Of a stretch of 64,000 nt of DNA, positions 37,102-49,387 are shown in pieces (the first letter of the stretch is position 1; each line of letters opens with the position of its first letter). Below the pieces are notes generated by a model. That model was given only the letters and a program-made list of their open reading frames with translations, had not been told where the DNA came from and did not search any database. The translations under genes were made by a program, and so were the position numbers. Source of the DNA: Hyperoodon ampullatus (lineage: Eukaryota; Chordata; Mammalia; Artiodactyla; Ziphiidae); contig OX457061.1 of assembly GCA_949752795.1 (NCBI GenBank), forward strand, positions 4,275,239 to 4,339,238. Direction: 5' to 3'.

Positions 37102-37414
37102 AGCAAAAAATAAAGCACAGTAAAATAAAATAACAAAGTAAAAAAATGAAACAAGAGTGACAGAATAAATTGAGAGTGGTTGAAGCTGTGTGATGAGGGT
37201 TGATCATGGATGTGTATTATCCTATTTGCTACACTTTTGTGCATGTTTGAAATTTTTCATAATAAGAAGTAAAAAGACAAAGAGGAAAAATCCAGGGAAT
37301 AAAGCTCATTGTTTTCCCTGCTCACTCTTTCTCATCTTCTTTGTGATCACAAATGGTCTTTATCGCCTTCTCCATCACTCAGTTCAGGTCCAAGCTGACT
37401 GCCTCCTCATATTT

Positions 37415-37530
37415 CTGGACCAGAGGGTCTCACATTTTACGATGCATAAAAATCACCGGGGCCCCCTCCCCAGAGGTTCTGATCCAGGAAGCCTGGGGGT
37501 GAGGCCCAAGAAAGAACATTTTTAGTAAAT
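37415..37530 (+). mobile_element. MER5A-like hAT remnant
   Basis: TGCATAAAAATCACCGGGGC, GAGGTTCTGATCCAGG and GGTGAGGCCCAAGAAAGAAC. Confidence 0.65.
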
Positions 37531-37551
37531 ATAGGAAGTAGTTCTGATACA

Positions 37552-38008
37552 GGGTGAGTGGGTTGAATGGTGCCCTCCCAAATGTTTCCATTTTAACTTC
37601 CAGAACCTGTGAATATGGCTTTATCTGGAAAAGGGGCTTTTGCAGATGTAGTCAAGTTAAGGATCTCGGATGGGATTACCAGTATGTAAATCGCTTTGGG
37701 GGGTAGGCCTTCAATCCAATGATAAGTGTCCTCATAAAATATACACAGACTCGGAGATACAGGGAAGAGGAGAGGGTGAGGTGAAGACAGAGGCAGAGAA
37801 AAGCCAGAGAACGTCTTGGGCCCCCGCAAGTTGGAAGAGTCCAGGCAAGAGTCTCCACTAGAGCCTCTGGAGGGCGCACCGCCCTGCCAACACCTCAGCT
37901 GCAAACTTCTGGTCTCCAGAACAGCCAGAGGCAAGAAAAATACATTTCTGTTCTTTGAAGCCGCCAGGTCTGTGGTCATTTGTTACGGCGGCCCCAGGAA
38001 ATGAACAC
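37552..38008 (+). mobile_element. MaLR-type LTR (MLT1-like)
   Basis: GGTTGAATGGTGCCCTCCCA, CAGAACCTGTGAATATGGCT, AATCCAATGATAAGTGTCCT and GTCATTTGTTACGGCGGCCC. Same family as the 10-kb and 49-kb copies; antisense to CFAP77. Confidence 0.78.
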
Positions 38009-39489
38009 ATGGCGGTTCCTCAGCCCACACTTTGGGAAACACCAAGAGAAACTGCGGTGCAGACGCGTGCTGTCCAGAGAAGTTCCTGAAACCAGACATC
38101 ACCGGGTCTTTTACAGCAGAAGGAGCCTTCCAGCAGCGTTTTGCAGACCGTCACGTGAGCGTGGATCACGGTGGGGGGGATCTTGTTCGAGGCATGTTCT
38201 GGTTCAGTGGGTCTGGGGCATCTGGAGAGGCTGTGCCCAGGACCCACCACCCTTCGGGGCTTAAGGCCTCATCAATCATCCAGGCCTGGGGCTCTTACCC
38301 CCCGGAAGTCCCACGGAGTCGCAGACCACCATCTCTGAATAGGAGTGTATAGACACCATGTCTGCGGAGAGGGCCCACAGCTTTCATCACATTTTCAAAG
38401 GTGCCAATGCCCCCGGAAAAGTTCAGAGCCTCTGTTCTTCCCCTGTGACCTTATTTCACAGACGAGGGAATGGAGGCACTGAGCAGTGAGGCTACTCCCA
38501 AAGCTCACATGCAGTAAGGACCCGAGACTGCAAACCTGGGGCTTCTGGCTTTGTGTTTTATACAGTCTGCACGGTGGTCTTTAAAGTGTTTGAAACTGTT
38601 GTCAACACTTAAAAACTGGGAACTTTTACATTAAAGGAACCCAGCTTTCCAGATTGTCTTGAAGATGTATACATTCTGGCCAAGTGGGTCTGCATTCCCA
38701 CATGGCAACAATTGGCTTGAGCTGAGTATCAAGTGTCATTTAGCCCAAGTTCTCTCCCTTCCCTATTGTCCTCCACTGCCTGCTGGGCCGGTCCAAGTGT
38801 TGGATTTTGTGGCTCCAGAGCCAGCCACAAAGATCTGGACTGGATCCTAAACATCCTCCTCCCAGCCCCCTCCCATTCTCCCGCCCTGTCTGCGTGCCCA
38901 GGACAGTTCACCTCCCTTCCATGGGGACCTCTTTGGGACTAGACTGACCCGGGACTCCGCTTGAGTGGAGCTTCAGTGGCTTTGAAATGCCACTTGAGCT
39001 CAGAGGTCTCTTTACAGGGCAGCCTGCAGTGCATCTACAAACAGTGGCTCTTTGTTTCCCTGTTCCCTTACCCCTGTGGTGACTTTTATTACTTAATTAT
39101 TACACACCCCATGCTTCTGAGCAGCCTAATTTATAGCCACGCTTTCTAATGACACGAGATGCGTAATCTTGCAAGATCTACCCCAAGAGGCCATTCACAA
39201 CAGAAAAGCTATTTTCCCAGCAGCCCCCACTGCCCACATCACCGCAAACCCACCCTCGCAGCCCTCCTGCAGCCTCGCTGACCATCTTTGTGTCCTGCTT
39301 CAGCCAGGGGTTCTTATTACTGGGAAGAGGAGGGCGGGGTCGGGGGGGGGATGGCGCTCAGAGCAGGAGAAGAGCTGACAAACCTTGTAAGTTACAACAG
39401 CCTAGCCCTGACTGGCTGACCGAGATCCAGCAGGTTTTGCCCATTTCTGCTCAGGCTCATTAAATCAGATAAAAAGGTGGAGAGGCTTT
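38009..39489. other. Intron, mostly unique
   Basis: MIR at 38425-38560; otherwise nothing recognised. A G-run lies near 39341-39349. Confidence 0.4.
38425..38560 (-). repeat. MIR fragment
   Basis: ACCTTATTTCACAGACGAGG, GGAGGCACTGAGCAG and CCCAAAGCTCACATGCAGTA. Confidence 0.65.
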
Positions 39490-39765
39490 TCTGACATGGG
39501 GAAAACCCAGGACATAAAGTGTATCACATCATCCCTTGCTTAAAATGCCCTCGACAGCCTCCCATTTCTTAGACTCAACCTAGATGCCGAGCTACGGCCG
39601 GCAAAGCTCTTCCCTCCCCAAACACCTCCCTGACACTCAGCATCTCCTTTGCCTTCAGGTCTCAGCTGTTTGGTCACCTCCTCAGAGGGCTTTTCCCTGA
39701 CCAGTCCATCCTCAAACGGCCCTTGCTAGGTACCCTCATAAGCAGAATCTCTCTTGTTCATTTGT
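39490..39765 (+). mobile_element. L2 ORF2-end fragment
   Basis: CATCATCCCTTGCTTAAAAT, CCTCCCATTTCTTAGACTC, TGGTCACCTCCTCAGAGGGC and TTTTCCCTGACCAG are diagnostic of the L2 3' coding end. Confidence 0.75.
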
Positions 39766-40019
39766 CATGGGTTTATAACTGGTCTTGGTCATTGAATACC
39801 AATGCCAGCAGGCATGGTTTCTGTGGGATGTGAACTGACATGGTGCCGCTCTCAGTAATGATGCTTTGTTGAGACAGAGAGGAAGAGAGGGAGGGAAGGA
39901 GCCAGAGAAAGAAAGATGAGGCAAAATTTTAGGAAATATACTTTTCATAATTCAGGGTATTATAAATCAGGCTATATATGAGTTGTAAGAAATTTAAGAG
40001 AGTGAATTGATGGAAATTG

Positions 40020-41640
40020 TTATCCAGTGGAGAGGAAGGAGAGCCTTTTCAACAAATGGTGCTGGAACAGTTGGACATCATGGACAAAACCAAAAACAAA
40101 CAAAAACCTCTTGACCCAAGTCTCATACTTTATACAAGAATTAACTCAAAATGGAGCAAAGATTTAAATGTAAAACTGTGAAACTTTTAGAAGGAAACAT
40201 AGGAGAAAATCTTTGGGACCTATAGGGCTAGGCTAGATGATGAGTTCCTAGACTTGACACCAAAAGCATGATCCAGGAGAGAAGAGAAAAAAAAAAAGAT
40301 AAATTGAACTTCCTCTAAATTAAGGACTCTTGCTCTGTGAAAGAGTCTCTTGAGAAGATGAAAAGATAAACCATGACTAGGAGGAAATATTTGCAAACCA
40401 TGTATCTGGCAAAGGACTCCTATCTAGACTATGTAAAGAATGCTCAAAGCTCAACAGTAAAAGAAATAAACACAAACAAACAAACAATTGTATTAGAAAA
40501 GGGGCAAAACATGAAGAGACATTTCATCAAAGAAGGTATATGGATGGCAAATAAGTACATGAAAAAATAGTCAACATCCCTCGCCATTGGAGAAATGAAA
40601 ATTAGGAGCATAATGTCATGTCACTACACACCTCTTAGCGCAGCTAAAATAAGAAATACCTAGTGACAATGCCAGAGCAAGGATGCAGAGAAACTAAACC
40701 TCTTATACGTTGCTGGTGGGAGTGTAAAATGGTGTAGCTGCTCTGGAAAATGGTTTGTCAGTTTCCTAGAAAACCAAACATACACCTACCACATGGGCCC
40801 AGCAATTGCACTCCTGGGCATTTATTCCAGAGACATGGGAACTTATGTCTACACAGACACCTATACACCAATGTTCAGCTGGAATATTTGTAATATTTCC
40901 AAAGTGGGAACAGCCAAAATGTCTTTCAATGGGTGAGTAATTAAACTGTGGTCCATGCATACTATGGAATACTACTCAATAGTCAAAAGGAATGGACTAT
41001 TGATACAGCAAAGACTTGGATGATGTCAAGGCCATTATGCTGAGTGAAAAAGACCAGTTTCACAAGGTCACATACTGTATGATTCCATGTATATACCATT
41101 CTTGGAATGTTCCAGGGATTAGGGAGAAGGGTCACTATGTGAGTGTATGGGGTGGGGGGGGGGGTCTTTGAGGTGATAGAACAGTTCTGTATCATGATTG
41201 TTACACAAATATACACGTGATAAAATGCGTGGACACTAAATACACAAAGGAGTGCATGTAAAACTGGTGAAATCTGGGGAATTTCCTGGCGGTCCGGTGG
41301 TTAGGACTCAGCACTTTCAGTGCCCAGGGCACAGGTTCAGTCCCTGGCCAGGGAACTAAGATCCCTCAAGCCGCGTGGTGCTACCAAAAACAAAACAAAA
41401 CAAAACAAGACAAAAAGCGACTGGTGAAATCTGAATGCAGCCTGTGTATTGTACCAACATCAATCTTTCAGTTTTGATACTGCACTATAGTTATGTAAGA
41501 TTTTATCATTGGGGATAACGGGTGAAGAGTAAACAGGATCACTCTGTACTATTTTTACAACTTCCTGTGAATGTGTAATTATTTCAAAGAAAAATATTTT
41601 TTTTCAAAATGCAATCAAGCATGCTAGAGGAAAGCCTAAA
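40020..41640 (+). mobile_element. Old L1 3' region, split by a SINE
   Basis: Degraded ORF2 end and 3' UTR: ACAAATGGTGCTGGAACAGT, AGACATTTCATCAAAGAAGG, TGCTGGTGGGAGTGTAAAAT and CTATGGAATACTACTCAATA. Many stops; only short relic frames (for example 40373-40570). Interrupted at 41277-41419. Confidence 0.88.
41277..41419 (+). mobile_element. CHR-family SINE, short type
   Basis: GGGAATTTCCTGGCGGTCCG head, AGGTTCAGTCCCTGG B box and an (AAAAC)n tail. Perfect 14-bp duplication ACTGGTGAAATCTG (41263-41276 and 41420-41433). Confidence 0.93.
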
Positions 41641-42227
41641 CTGTCTTTCTACTTTATAGAAAAAATATTACAAAATTACTGCCATACAAAGAGGTGATCA
41701 AAGAGTATGGAGCCCAAAAATGTGGGGAAAAAATGAATATGGGGTGTGACAGGCAATTAATCCTTTTAAAATGTGTTATTTTTCTGGATTTTGTGGTTTA
41801 TGATATTTGTCAGCTAATTTAAAATTTTAATTTGTTCTGATTTCTTTTCTCATTCTACTTAAGTATTCCGTTTTATGCCTAAATTTGTATTCATGATTTT
41901 GAACTTGTTTTTCTTAAAGGGAACCCCCAAACGTGGATAAGTTCCTGGTGCCACGAAACGTGGAGCTGCCCTCGAGAGCAGGTAAGATGTTTCTTTTAAT
42001 CATAAGAGAGTATTAGGTATAACTTTATGCTAATAATGTGAAACCAAAACAAAAGGAGTGATTTGTCCAGGAAAATATAAACGATCAAAGTTGACTGAAG
42101 TGCTTATACAAAATGTTAATAGAGCCATGGGTACCAGGCCCGGGTATGTTCACACGTGCACCCTCCCAACCTTGCTGAGAACAGTATTCCAGGACTTTCC
42201 AGAACTTTTTATAAAAAAGCTTCCCAC

Positions 42228-42427
42228 TTAAAATGGATAACCAACAAGGACCTACCGTATAGCACAGGGAACTCTGCTCAATATTATGTAACAACCGAAA
42301 TGAGAAAATGATTTGAAAAAGAATAGTTACACGTATAACCGAGTCACTTTGCTGTACACCTGACACTATCACAACGTTGTTAATCAACTACACTCCAATA
42401 TAAAATAAAAAGTTAAAAAAAAAAGAA
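42228..42427 (+). mobile_element. 5'-truncated L1 3' end
   Basis: TGGATAACCAACAAGGACCT, TTTGCTGTACACCTGACACT and CTACACTCCAATATAAAATA with an A-tail. A 15-bp duplication AAAAAAGYTTCCCAC lies at 42213-42227 and 42428-42442. Confidence 0.88.
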
Positions 42428-42511
42428 AAAAAAGTTTCCCACATCATGTTATGATCCCAAACTGAGACAAGGAGAATGTCTCAGTCAGTCTCACTTAGAA
42501 GAGCAAATGAA

Positions 42512-42835
42512 GGCCTTCCCTGGTGACGCAGTGGTTAAGAATCTGCCTGCCAATGCGGGGGACATGGGTTCAAGCCCTGGTCTGGGAAGATCCCACATGC
42601 CGCGGAGCAACTAAGCCCGTATGCCACAACTACCGAGCCTGCGTGCCACAACTACTGAAGCCCGCACGCCTAGAGCCCGTGCTCTGCAACAAGAGAAGCC
42701 ACCGCAATGAGAAGCCCGTGCACCACAACAAAGAGTAGCTCCCACTCACTGCAACTAGAGAAAGCCTGTGTGCAGCAACAAAGACCCAACACAGCCAAAA
42801 ATAAATAAATAAAATAAATACATTTATTAAAAAAT
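42512..42835 (+). mobile_element. CHR-family SINE, long type
   Basis: GGCCTTCCCTGGTGACGCAG head, GGTTCAAGCCCTGGTC B box, three CCACAACTAC-type motifs and an AATAAATAAATAAAATAAAT tail. Confidence 0.92.
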
Positions 42836-43344
42836 TTTTTTACATGGACCATTTCATTATCTCTAAATTATACCTCAATAAAGTTGTTTTTTAAAAAAGA
42901 ACTAAGAAGACAGATTGAGGTCAAAATAGCCCAGGCAGGAGTCATCACAGAGGAAGGTCTGCACGAAGGTACTAGGGAGCCATGGATGGTTTCTGAGCAA
43001 GGGAGGAGGGAGGGCGTGATGACAGCCACACTTTGGAACTGTTGCTGGGGGTGGTGGTGTAAATCAGTAGAAAGGAAGGGAACAGGATTTGAGGATCCAA
43101 GGCCACTCCAGAGGGAGGAAAGACACAGCAGAGGAGCTACACACCTTGTGAATGGGATCTCAACTCTGTGCTCACTCATTTGTCCATCCATCCATCTGGC
43201 CCACCCAGGAGCAATAACCAGCTCCCCGTGATGGGCCAGGTTTTATGAAGTGTGGGGACATGCTCATGGGGACGTGCTGTCTGCACCCTGGGGTCACAGG
43301 GCACGCAGCAGAAACACCGATAATCATCACAGCTCACACTTCTT
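42836..43344. other. Intron, unique
   Basis: Nothing recognised besides AT-rich flanks of the preceding SINE. Confidence 0.4.
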
Positions 43345-43480
43345 CCTGCTACCTGTATCCTTAGGACACTAACCTAGAGACAGATACCAATACCCTCTTT
43401 TCACAGATGAAAAATCTGAGGCCCAGAAAAGTTGACTGTCTTGCCCGAGACCACACAGCCAGTGGGTGACATATTGCATT
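43345..43480 (-). repeat. MIR
   Basis: CTCTTTTCACAGATGAAAAA, CTGAGGCCCAGAAAAGTTGA and CCACACAGCCAGTGGG. Confidence 0.75.
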
Positions 43481-43816
43481 TGCCTGGGAAGCCCTTGAGC
43501 ATATCCATCCTGCAGCCCTGCCCCCCCCTGCAGAGCAGAGGGCTAATTGTCAGTGTAGCCGCAGCCACTGGAACTCAGAGGAGAGAGCAAGTGAATTGAG
43601 CGAGGGCGTGGGACAAGCAAAGTCCCCTCTGAGCCTTTTGACGGGTCTTTGGGGATGAGCAGAAGGGGACTGAGCTGAGAAATGAAGCAAGGAGAACCCA
43701 GAGAGAGGGCGCAGCGTGAACAAAGATGGGAATCAGGCCTAGCGGGCACCATGCCTCGCAGCCCTAGACCCGCCTGATGGACATCGGAGAATAAGAGCCA
43801 TTCAAAAATGCCTCCC

Positions 43817-44029
43817 GGGGGCTTCCCTGGTGGCGCAGTGGTTGAGAGTCCGCCTGCCGATGCAGGGGACACGGGTTCGTGCCCCGGCCCGGGAAGATCC
43901 CACATGCCGTGGAGCGGCTGGGCCCGTGAGCCATGGCCACTGAGCCTGTGCGTCCGGAGCCTGTGCTCCGCAACGGGAGAGGCCACAACAGTGAGAGGCC
44001 CGCGTACCACCAAAAAAAAAAAAAAAAAA
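43817..44029 (+). mobile_element. Cetacean-type CHR SINE, young-looking
   Basis: Nearly undiverged: GGGCTTCCCTGGTGGCGCAG head, GGTTCGTGCCCCGG B box, and a tail of about 18 A. A short duplication GCCTCCC lies at 43810-43816 and 44030-44036. Confidence 0.95.
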
Positions 44030-44039
44030 GCCTCCCAAT

Positions 44040-44240
44040 TTTTAAATGAGCACTTACTACACCGAGCCCGCTGGCAGCACTCCAACTGCCGTCTCCCTGC
44101 TGCTTCCATAACCTTGAAAGTGAGGGTGAACATCCCTGCCTTCAGATGTGGAAACTGACACGCGGAGCAATCAAACAACTGGCCCGCGGTTTGCTCACGG
44201 ATCACGGAGGGGGCCAGGCGACAGAGCCAGGGTCCCCATC
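44040..44240 (-). repeat. MIR
   Basis: GAGCACTTACTACACCGAGC, TTCAGATGTGGAAACTGAC and GCGACAGAGCCAGGGTCC. Confidence 0.65.
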
Positions 44241-44339
44241 CAGCTTCCCCGGCTCTAAGGATGCCAGGTCCCAACAGTTAGGCTGTGCACTCAGTGACCC
44301 CCACGGCAGCTCTGAGTGCCCTGGGCCGGCGAGGCCACC

Positions 44340-45090
44340 ACCGAGGGCTTCGACAAATTATTTGCTGATAACCTGGCAGGAACCTGTCGGAAAAGTTCCT
44401 CACCACCCTAACGTTCCCACTGACAATGAAACCATGTCAAAACTCAGTCTGGTAGAGCGGAAAATGGGGAATAAAATGAAATGCGAACAGCTCCTACTCG
44501 GGGTTGGCCTGCAAGAAACTTCACCCCAGACCAGGGGTTGATCTCCGATGAAGGTAGCTGGGGACAAGCAAGGGAAATGGAAATTATCATTTGCAAACAT
44601 TAGGCTGACACTTTGTGCGTGCAGGGGGCGGCGAGGGCTGACAGCTCTGATTTGCAGAATCGGTTCCTCTCTGCCAAGGAGGGCTCTGTGGATTAGAGGG
44701 GGCCCCTTTCATGGCAAACCCACCTTCATCTTGGCTGCTCATTAAAACTTTGTGGAGCTGGAGAACTTGGCGGAAGAGAGGAAGCTGGAGGAAGCTTCTG
44801 AGGGACATTAGGTACACATTTGTTGAAAGGTGTTTGAGAAGGGAGCCTTGGGTCTGACAAACCGGATTTTAGTGCGGCTCTCCGTTCACAGCGGGCTAAA
44901 ATAATTGGTCATCAGTGACTACTAATTCGGTTTAGTAGCCAGAGGCAATTTTTTTCTTCCTGGAAAATCAATGACAGCACGGAGGTCTGTTCAACGTGAT
45001 TCCGCTCAAGACGGGTCCTTATTTGGCGCTTGATGCCTCTTCCAGTGGAGACAGCTATTTTGTTAAAATAAAATTAAAATCCATCTCTAA
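44340..45090. promoter_or_regulatory. Candidate conserved non-coding element(s)
   Basis: Long repeat-free block: ACAAATTATTTGCTGATAAC, GGAAATTATCATTTGCAAAC, CTAAAATAATTGGTCATCAG, TACTAATTCGGTTTAGTAGC, TGTTAAAATAAAATTAAAAT. It mixes homeodomain (TAATTG, CTAATTC) and POU-like (ATTTGCAAA) sites. Confidence 0.4.
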
Positions 45091-45649
45091 TGTGCCAGCG
45101 GTCTGCTGCTCCCAGGGGGGTGGAAGAGGCCCTGGTCCCAACGCCGGCACAGCCTCGAGGGCTCAGGAGTGGACGGTGGCCTCCGGGACGGGCCGCACGT
45201 CCTCGGTTGGGTGTGAAGTTCAGAACACGCTGTAGACCGTTGGGGGGTCTGGTTTTGGAGGAGGGGAGAGGCTGGAGGACTGGGCTTCTCTGGGCTGCTC
45301 TAAATCAGAACCCAACCCACAAGGGACACCCGACAGTGGCACCATCTAAGGAGACCCAACTTCTCTTCCACCCGCTGGAGGTGTTTCTCCAAGTCAGACG
45401 CGTGCTCGGACGGCACCGAGCAGTGAGCTGCAGGGATCCAGGAGCCTCCCTTCTCTGCTCCACCTGAGGCTTCCTGAACAGGCCCATCTGTGGGCAGGTG
45501 ACCTTAGTGACCATGACCGAGGACTTTGCTTGTGCCTAAAGTAGCACCACTGTTTCTTGTAATAAGTGATTCTGGCTAACATTGCCCCCAGGCTACCAAA
45601 GCCACAGCTAAAGCCTTTTTTCCTTCTTTCTTTTTTTCTTTTTTTTGCA
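45091..45649. other. Intron, unique
   Basis: GC-rich, with CpGs near 45175-45240 and a pyrimidine tract at 45617-45646; nothing else recognised. Confidence 0.4.
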
Positions 45650-46015
45650 ATTGAAATTTTTATGGAGGTCACTGTAGATTCACATGCCGTTGTAAGGAAT
45701 AATACGGAGAGAGGGAGGGGGAGGAAAAAAAAAGAAATACAGAGAGACCCCCATGTACCCCTTACCCCGTTTCCCCCAGTGGTGACATCTGGTAAAACTA
45801 AAGAACAAAATCAAAACCAGGATATTGATACGGAATAATCCACCCATTTTTAGATGCCACCAAAGTGACTCATACTCACTGGTGTATTTGCTTTTATGCA
45901 ATTTCATCCCATGTGTAGGCCTGAAGACTCACTACCACAGTCAAGATACAAAACAGCTCCATCACCTCAAGGATGCTTCCTAACCTCACCTCCCTCCCTC
46001 CTACTCTGCACCCAT
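45650..46015 (-). mobile_element. Old L1 3' UTR fragment
   Basis: CTGTAGATTCACATGCCGTT, CCCATGTACCCCTTACCCCG, AACCAGGATATTGATACGGA and ACCACAGTCAAGATACAAAA. Confidence 0.7.
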
Positions 46016-46029
46016 GGGCCTGGGATGCT

Positions 46030-46200
46030 TTGTTTTCATCCTTAAAATAACCCTACCAGATAGGAGCTATTATTATGTCGTCCCCCATCTTACTGATAAA
46101 GAAACTGATTGATAAAGAACTACTGACATTGCTATTGCACTACTGATAAAAGGTTCAGTGAGACAAAATAACTGGCTCAGGGTCCATATCTGGCAATACT
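46030..46200 (-). repeat. MIR with internal expansion
   Basis: CAGATAGGAGCTATTATTAT then ACTGATAAAGAAACTGATTG. ACTGATAAA-type words recur three times inside it, suggesting local slippage. Confidence 0.55.
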
Positions 46201-46609
46201 GCACTAATGGGGTTGCAGATAGAAGACATGCTTAGTTTGGTCTGTAGCATTTAAACATTCTTGTACACAGTATGTACATGTTTAAATCAGAAGAACTCCC
46301 ATAAAAATCCCAGTGGCTGGCTTTCCTTAATGAGGCCTTAAGTCATCTGGTAACACTGGGCCCACATTCCCAACTGTCAGTAACTGTCTGGAGCTGCCAC
46401 CCTTCGAGCTCGAGTTTGATGCAGTCCCCACTGCTCCCTATTGCCTCACACAGGGCTGGCTTCGCCCTTGACCTACCAGGGCTCTGCAGACATGTGATGT
46501 TGTAACCCCAGCTCCACAGCACTTAAATGACAAAATGCTCGGTATCTCTCTTCCTTCCCAAAGCCTCAAAGAACTCCTTACTGACCACTTTTTTTCTGAC
46601 ATAGCAGGA

Positions 46610-46740
46610 GATAGCATTGGTCCCACTTACAGATGGAGAAATGGAGGCCCACGGAGACGGTACATATGAGCTCCAGGTCAACACAGGAGCAGGAGTGTGC
46701 TGTGTTGAGTCTGGAGCCTTCAGGCTTCAAGGCCAGTTGT
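46610..46740 (-). repeat. MIR fragment
   Basis: CCACTTACAGATGGAGAAAT then GGAGGCCCACGGAGACGG. Confidence 0.5.
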
Positions 46741-46958
46741 TCATCTGCTCTCTGTCTTCATCCATGCTCCCCCCAGAAAGGGGGCGTTGGGAGGGGTGGG
46801 GAGGGGTGGGAGAAGAGAGGAAACTCCCTTGGAGGAGGGAAGGGGTGATAAGGCCTGAAGGGGAAAACTAGGGCTAACTTGCCCATTGGGCCCAGGAGGC
46901 TTGGCGCCCGGGCCCCAGGACACTCCTAGGGACCCATGAAAATGCTCTAATTCCTTTT

Positions 46959-47299
46959 TTTTTTTTAATTTTTTATAGTGTGCTCGGGGCACACTATCAC
47001 CTATTCTGCCTTTTATTAATTTTATTTCTTTATTTTTGCTGTGTTGGGTCTTCGCTTCTGTGCGAGGGCCTTCTCTAGTTGTGGCAAGCGGGGGCCACTC
47101 TTCATCGCAGTGCGCGGGCCTCTCACTGTCGCGGCCTCTCTTGTCACGGAGCACAGGCTCCAGACGCGCAGGCTCAGTAGTTGTGGCTCACGGGCCTGGT
47201 TGCTCCGCGGCATGTGGGATCCTCCCAGACCAGGGCTCAAACCCGTGTCCCCTGCATTAGCAGGCAGATTCTCAACCACTGTGCCACCAGGGAAGCCCC
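46959..47299 (-). mobile_element. CHR-family SINE, long type
   Basis: T-rich tail, GCTGTGTTGGGTCTTCGC, CAGTAGTTGTGGC and CCACCAGGGAAGCC. Perfect 15-bp duplication GCTCTAATTCCTTTT (46944-46958 and 47300-47314). The tail holds GTGTGCTCGGGGCACAC, a small inverted repeat. Confidence 0.93.
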
Positions 47300-47549
47300 G
47301 CTCTAATTCCTTTTAAAATCAGAAGAAAAAAAAGAAAAAAGAATCCAGCCTGGATTATATTCATCTTTATACCAGCACAGCCATAAAATATTTTAAATTA
47401 TTATTATTTTTTTCTTTTATGGAGGAAGGGGCTTATGAAGACAAGAGTGCCCGGGACCCACGGAAGTCCTGCCCTAGAGCCAGAAGACACAGGCCTCAGC
47501 CCAGATCAGAAGTTGCAGTTCATACTGTCTCTCCTCCCCTCATCCTGTT

Positions 47550-47710
47550 GAGGCCAGAGATTCTCAATCTTGTGGGTGAAAAAGAATCACCCAGAAACCT
47601 TATTGGAAGTATAGCTGTCTGGGTCCCACTATCAGACAGTCTGACTTGCCAGGCCTGGGCTGGGTTCCAGGCATCTGCCTTGTTCTGAGGGTGCATGCCC
47701 CGCCCCTTAG
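47550..47710 (+). mobile_element. MER5-like hAT remnant
   Basis: CAGAGATTCTCAATCTTGTG, AAAGAATCACCCAGAAACC and CAGGCATCTGCCTTGTTCTG. Confidence 0.55.
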
Positions 47711-47929
47711 GGGATCCTGGCCACGTGGTCCCTGGCACCCTTTGGGGGTTACAGCTCTGAGCCTCTTCCTTGCAGAGGCCCCTCCAGCCTGGCGGCCACC
47801 AGCACCTCTTTATGGAGTGGGCTGGCCATCAGCTCTGGTCCCAAGGGACCCCTGGCAGCCCCTTTGTCCTCTCTGACCCCCACCGTCTTTTTCTTAATTG
47901 TCCCCCCTTGGCCTGAGAGCTTGTCTTTT

Positions 47930-48190
47930 CTAACTAGCCTGGAGGAAGGGATGGTAATTGAGGTGCAGCCTCTCTCCCTGGCAGGACTCTTAGAGCTAAT
48001 TAGAGGAGAGGACCTCTGGGCTGGTGGTTATTTTTTAATTGTTTGTGGATCCAACATAAAAGCTAATGACAGAGGAGGGAGGCTTAGTTAGCAGCACACT
48101 CCTGACTTCTAAATTTGTCTAAGAGGTCATTTGCAATTTGTTAACATTTTTCACAAGGGTGAATTCAATTAGCAGTCCCGGCACTGGCGC
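47930..48190. promoter_or_regulatory. Candidate conserved non-coding element
   Basis: Dense TAATT-type homeodomain sites in repeat-free DNA: GATGGTAATTGAGG, GAGCTAATTAGAGG, TTTTTTAATTGTTTG, AAAGCTAATGACAG, TTCAATTAGCAG. Confidence 0.4.
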
Positions 48191-49387
48191 CCAGCGGAGA
48201 GCGACAGGATGGGCAGTGGAGCTGGACAGGCTTTCAGGGAGCTTCTCCCAACCTTGAGTGCCTGAGCCTGAAACTTGGGAGCTCTCCCTGCACCCGCCTG
48301 GTGCATGCCCCGCTCCCAGCACAGCTGGCTGTGACTTGAGCCCCTCTGGAGAGAAAAGGCTCAACTGAGCTGAATGGATGTGACTCAGGAGGAACTATCC
48401 TCCAGACCCCTTGGGAATCTGTGTGCAGGGGGATCCTGGCATCTGGGGAAACAGGTGAGTACCAGATGGGGCATCCCCGCCAGGGCATATGAGGGTGGTA
48501 GCAAGAGCCTTGGGAGAAAGATCCAGATCCATTGGGGCATCAGCATAAACTGAGGAGGTCCCTCTTCAGCCCGGAAACTCTGCGTGTGGACCATGACCCC
48601 AAGGAATCCCGTACACGTGTGTGAGGTGTGCCGGGCGCCTCGTCATCATGGGGGAAACGAGAAGCAAGGTGGGTGTTCGGTGATGGGAGGTGGATGTGCC
48701 CAAGGTGGGTGATTTGGACAGCGGACCCAGTGACTTTTGCAGTGACTTTTGCATGCAGAGTGAAAAAGCAAGTCACCACACAAAGTGACTTAAATGGTAT
48801 GAAACCACACTAAATAATATGCATTATTTAAGGACATCTAAGGGTAGAGCAAAAATGTGAACATGTGGGTGGGAAGCATGTCCGTTCCAACCTTAGGACG
48901 GTCCTCAGGGAACAGAGGGAAGGGTGTGGGGTTAGGGAGAGGTGAGAAGGGGCTTCCACCTGTGTTTGCTATATTTTATTTCTTTAATAATAATAAAAAA
49001 AGGATCAGAAGCAAAAATGGCCCAGTGGTGACATTTGTTAACTTCGAGTGGCGTGTTCATGGCAGTTAGTTATGTAGCTTCTGAACTTTTCTATTTTTTT
49101 TTTTTTTTTTTTTGGAGAGGTTCCTCATAAACACAAAAGAAAGGGTTGGCAGAAACATCTGCTTCTCAGGAAAGCATTTACACCAGCATTTACACCCATT
49201 CACATTTTGGCTGATTACAATTCTTGACTGATTGCAAAGCACTTTTATATTTTTCATAGAAACGTAATGTGTAACAAGACTCCAGGGGCAGCCATTATAA
49301 ATAATAATGCTAAAGGTGGTTTTCTCAAAAGCCACTATCTAAAATGCAGGACTTTCTGACTTTCTGTTAAGATGCTTTGGTGACTGT
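48191..49387. other. Intron, unique plus old L1-like scrap
   Basis: An L1-like degraded tail at about 48760-49060 (ATTTTATTTCTTTAATAATA) and a T20 tract at 49094-49113. No gene seen. Confidence 0.4.

Noticed and set aside
43543..44274. 243-codon minus-strand frame, the longest in the window
   Set aside because: It runs through a young SINE and its A-tail (poly-Phe), and the flanks show no protein similarity.
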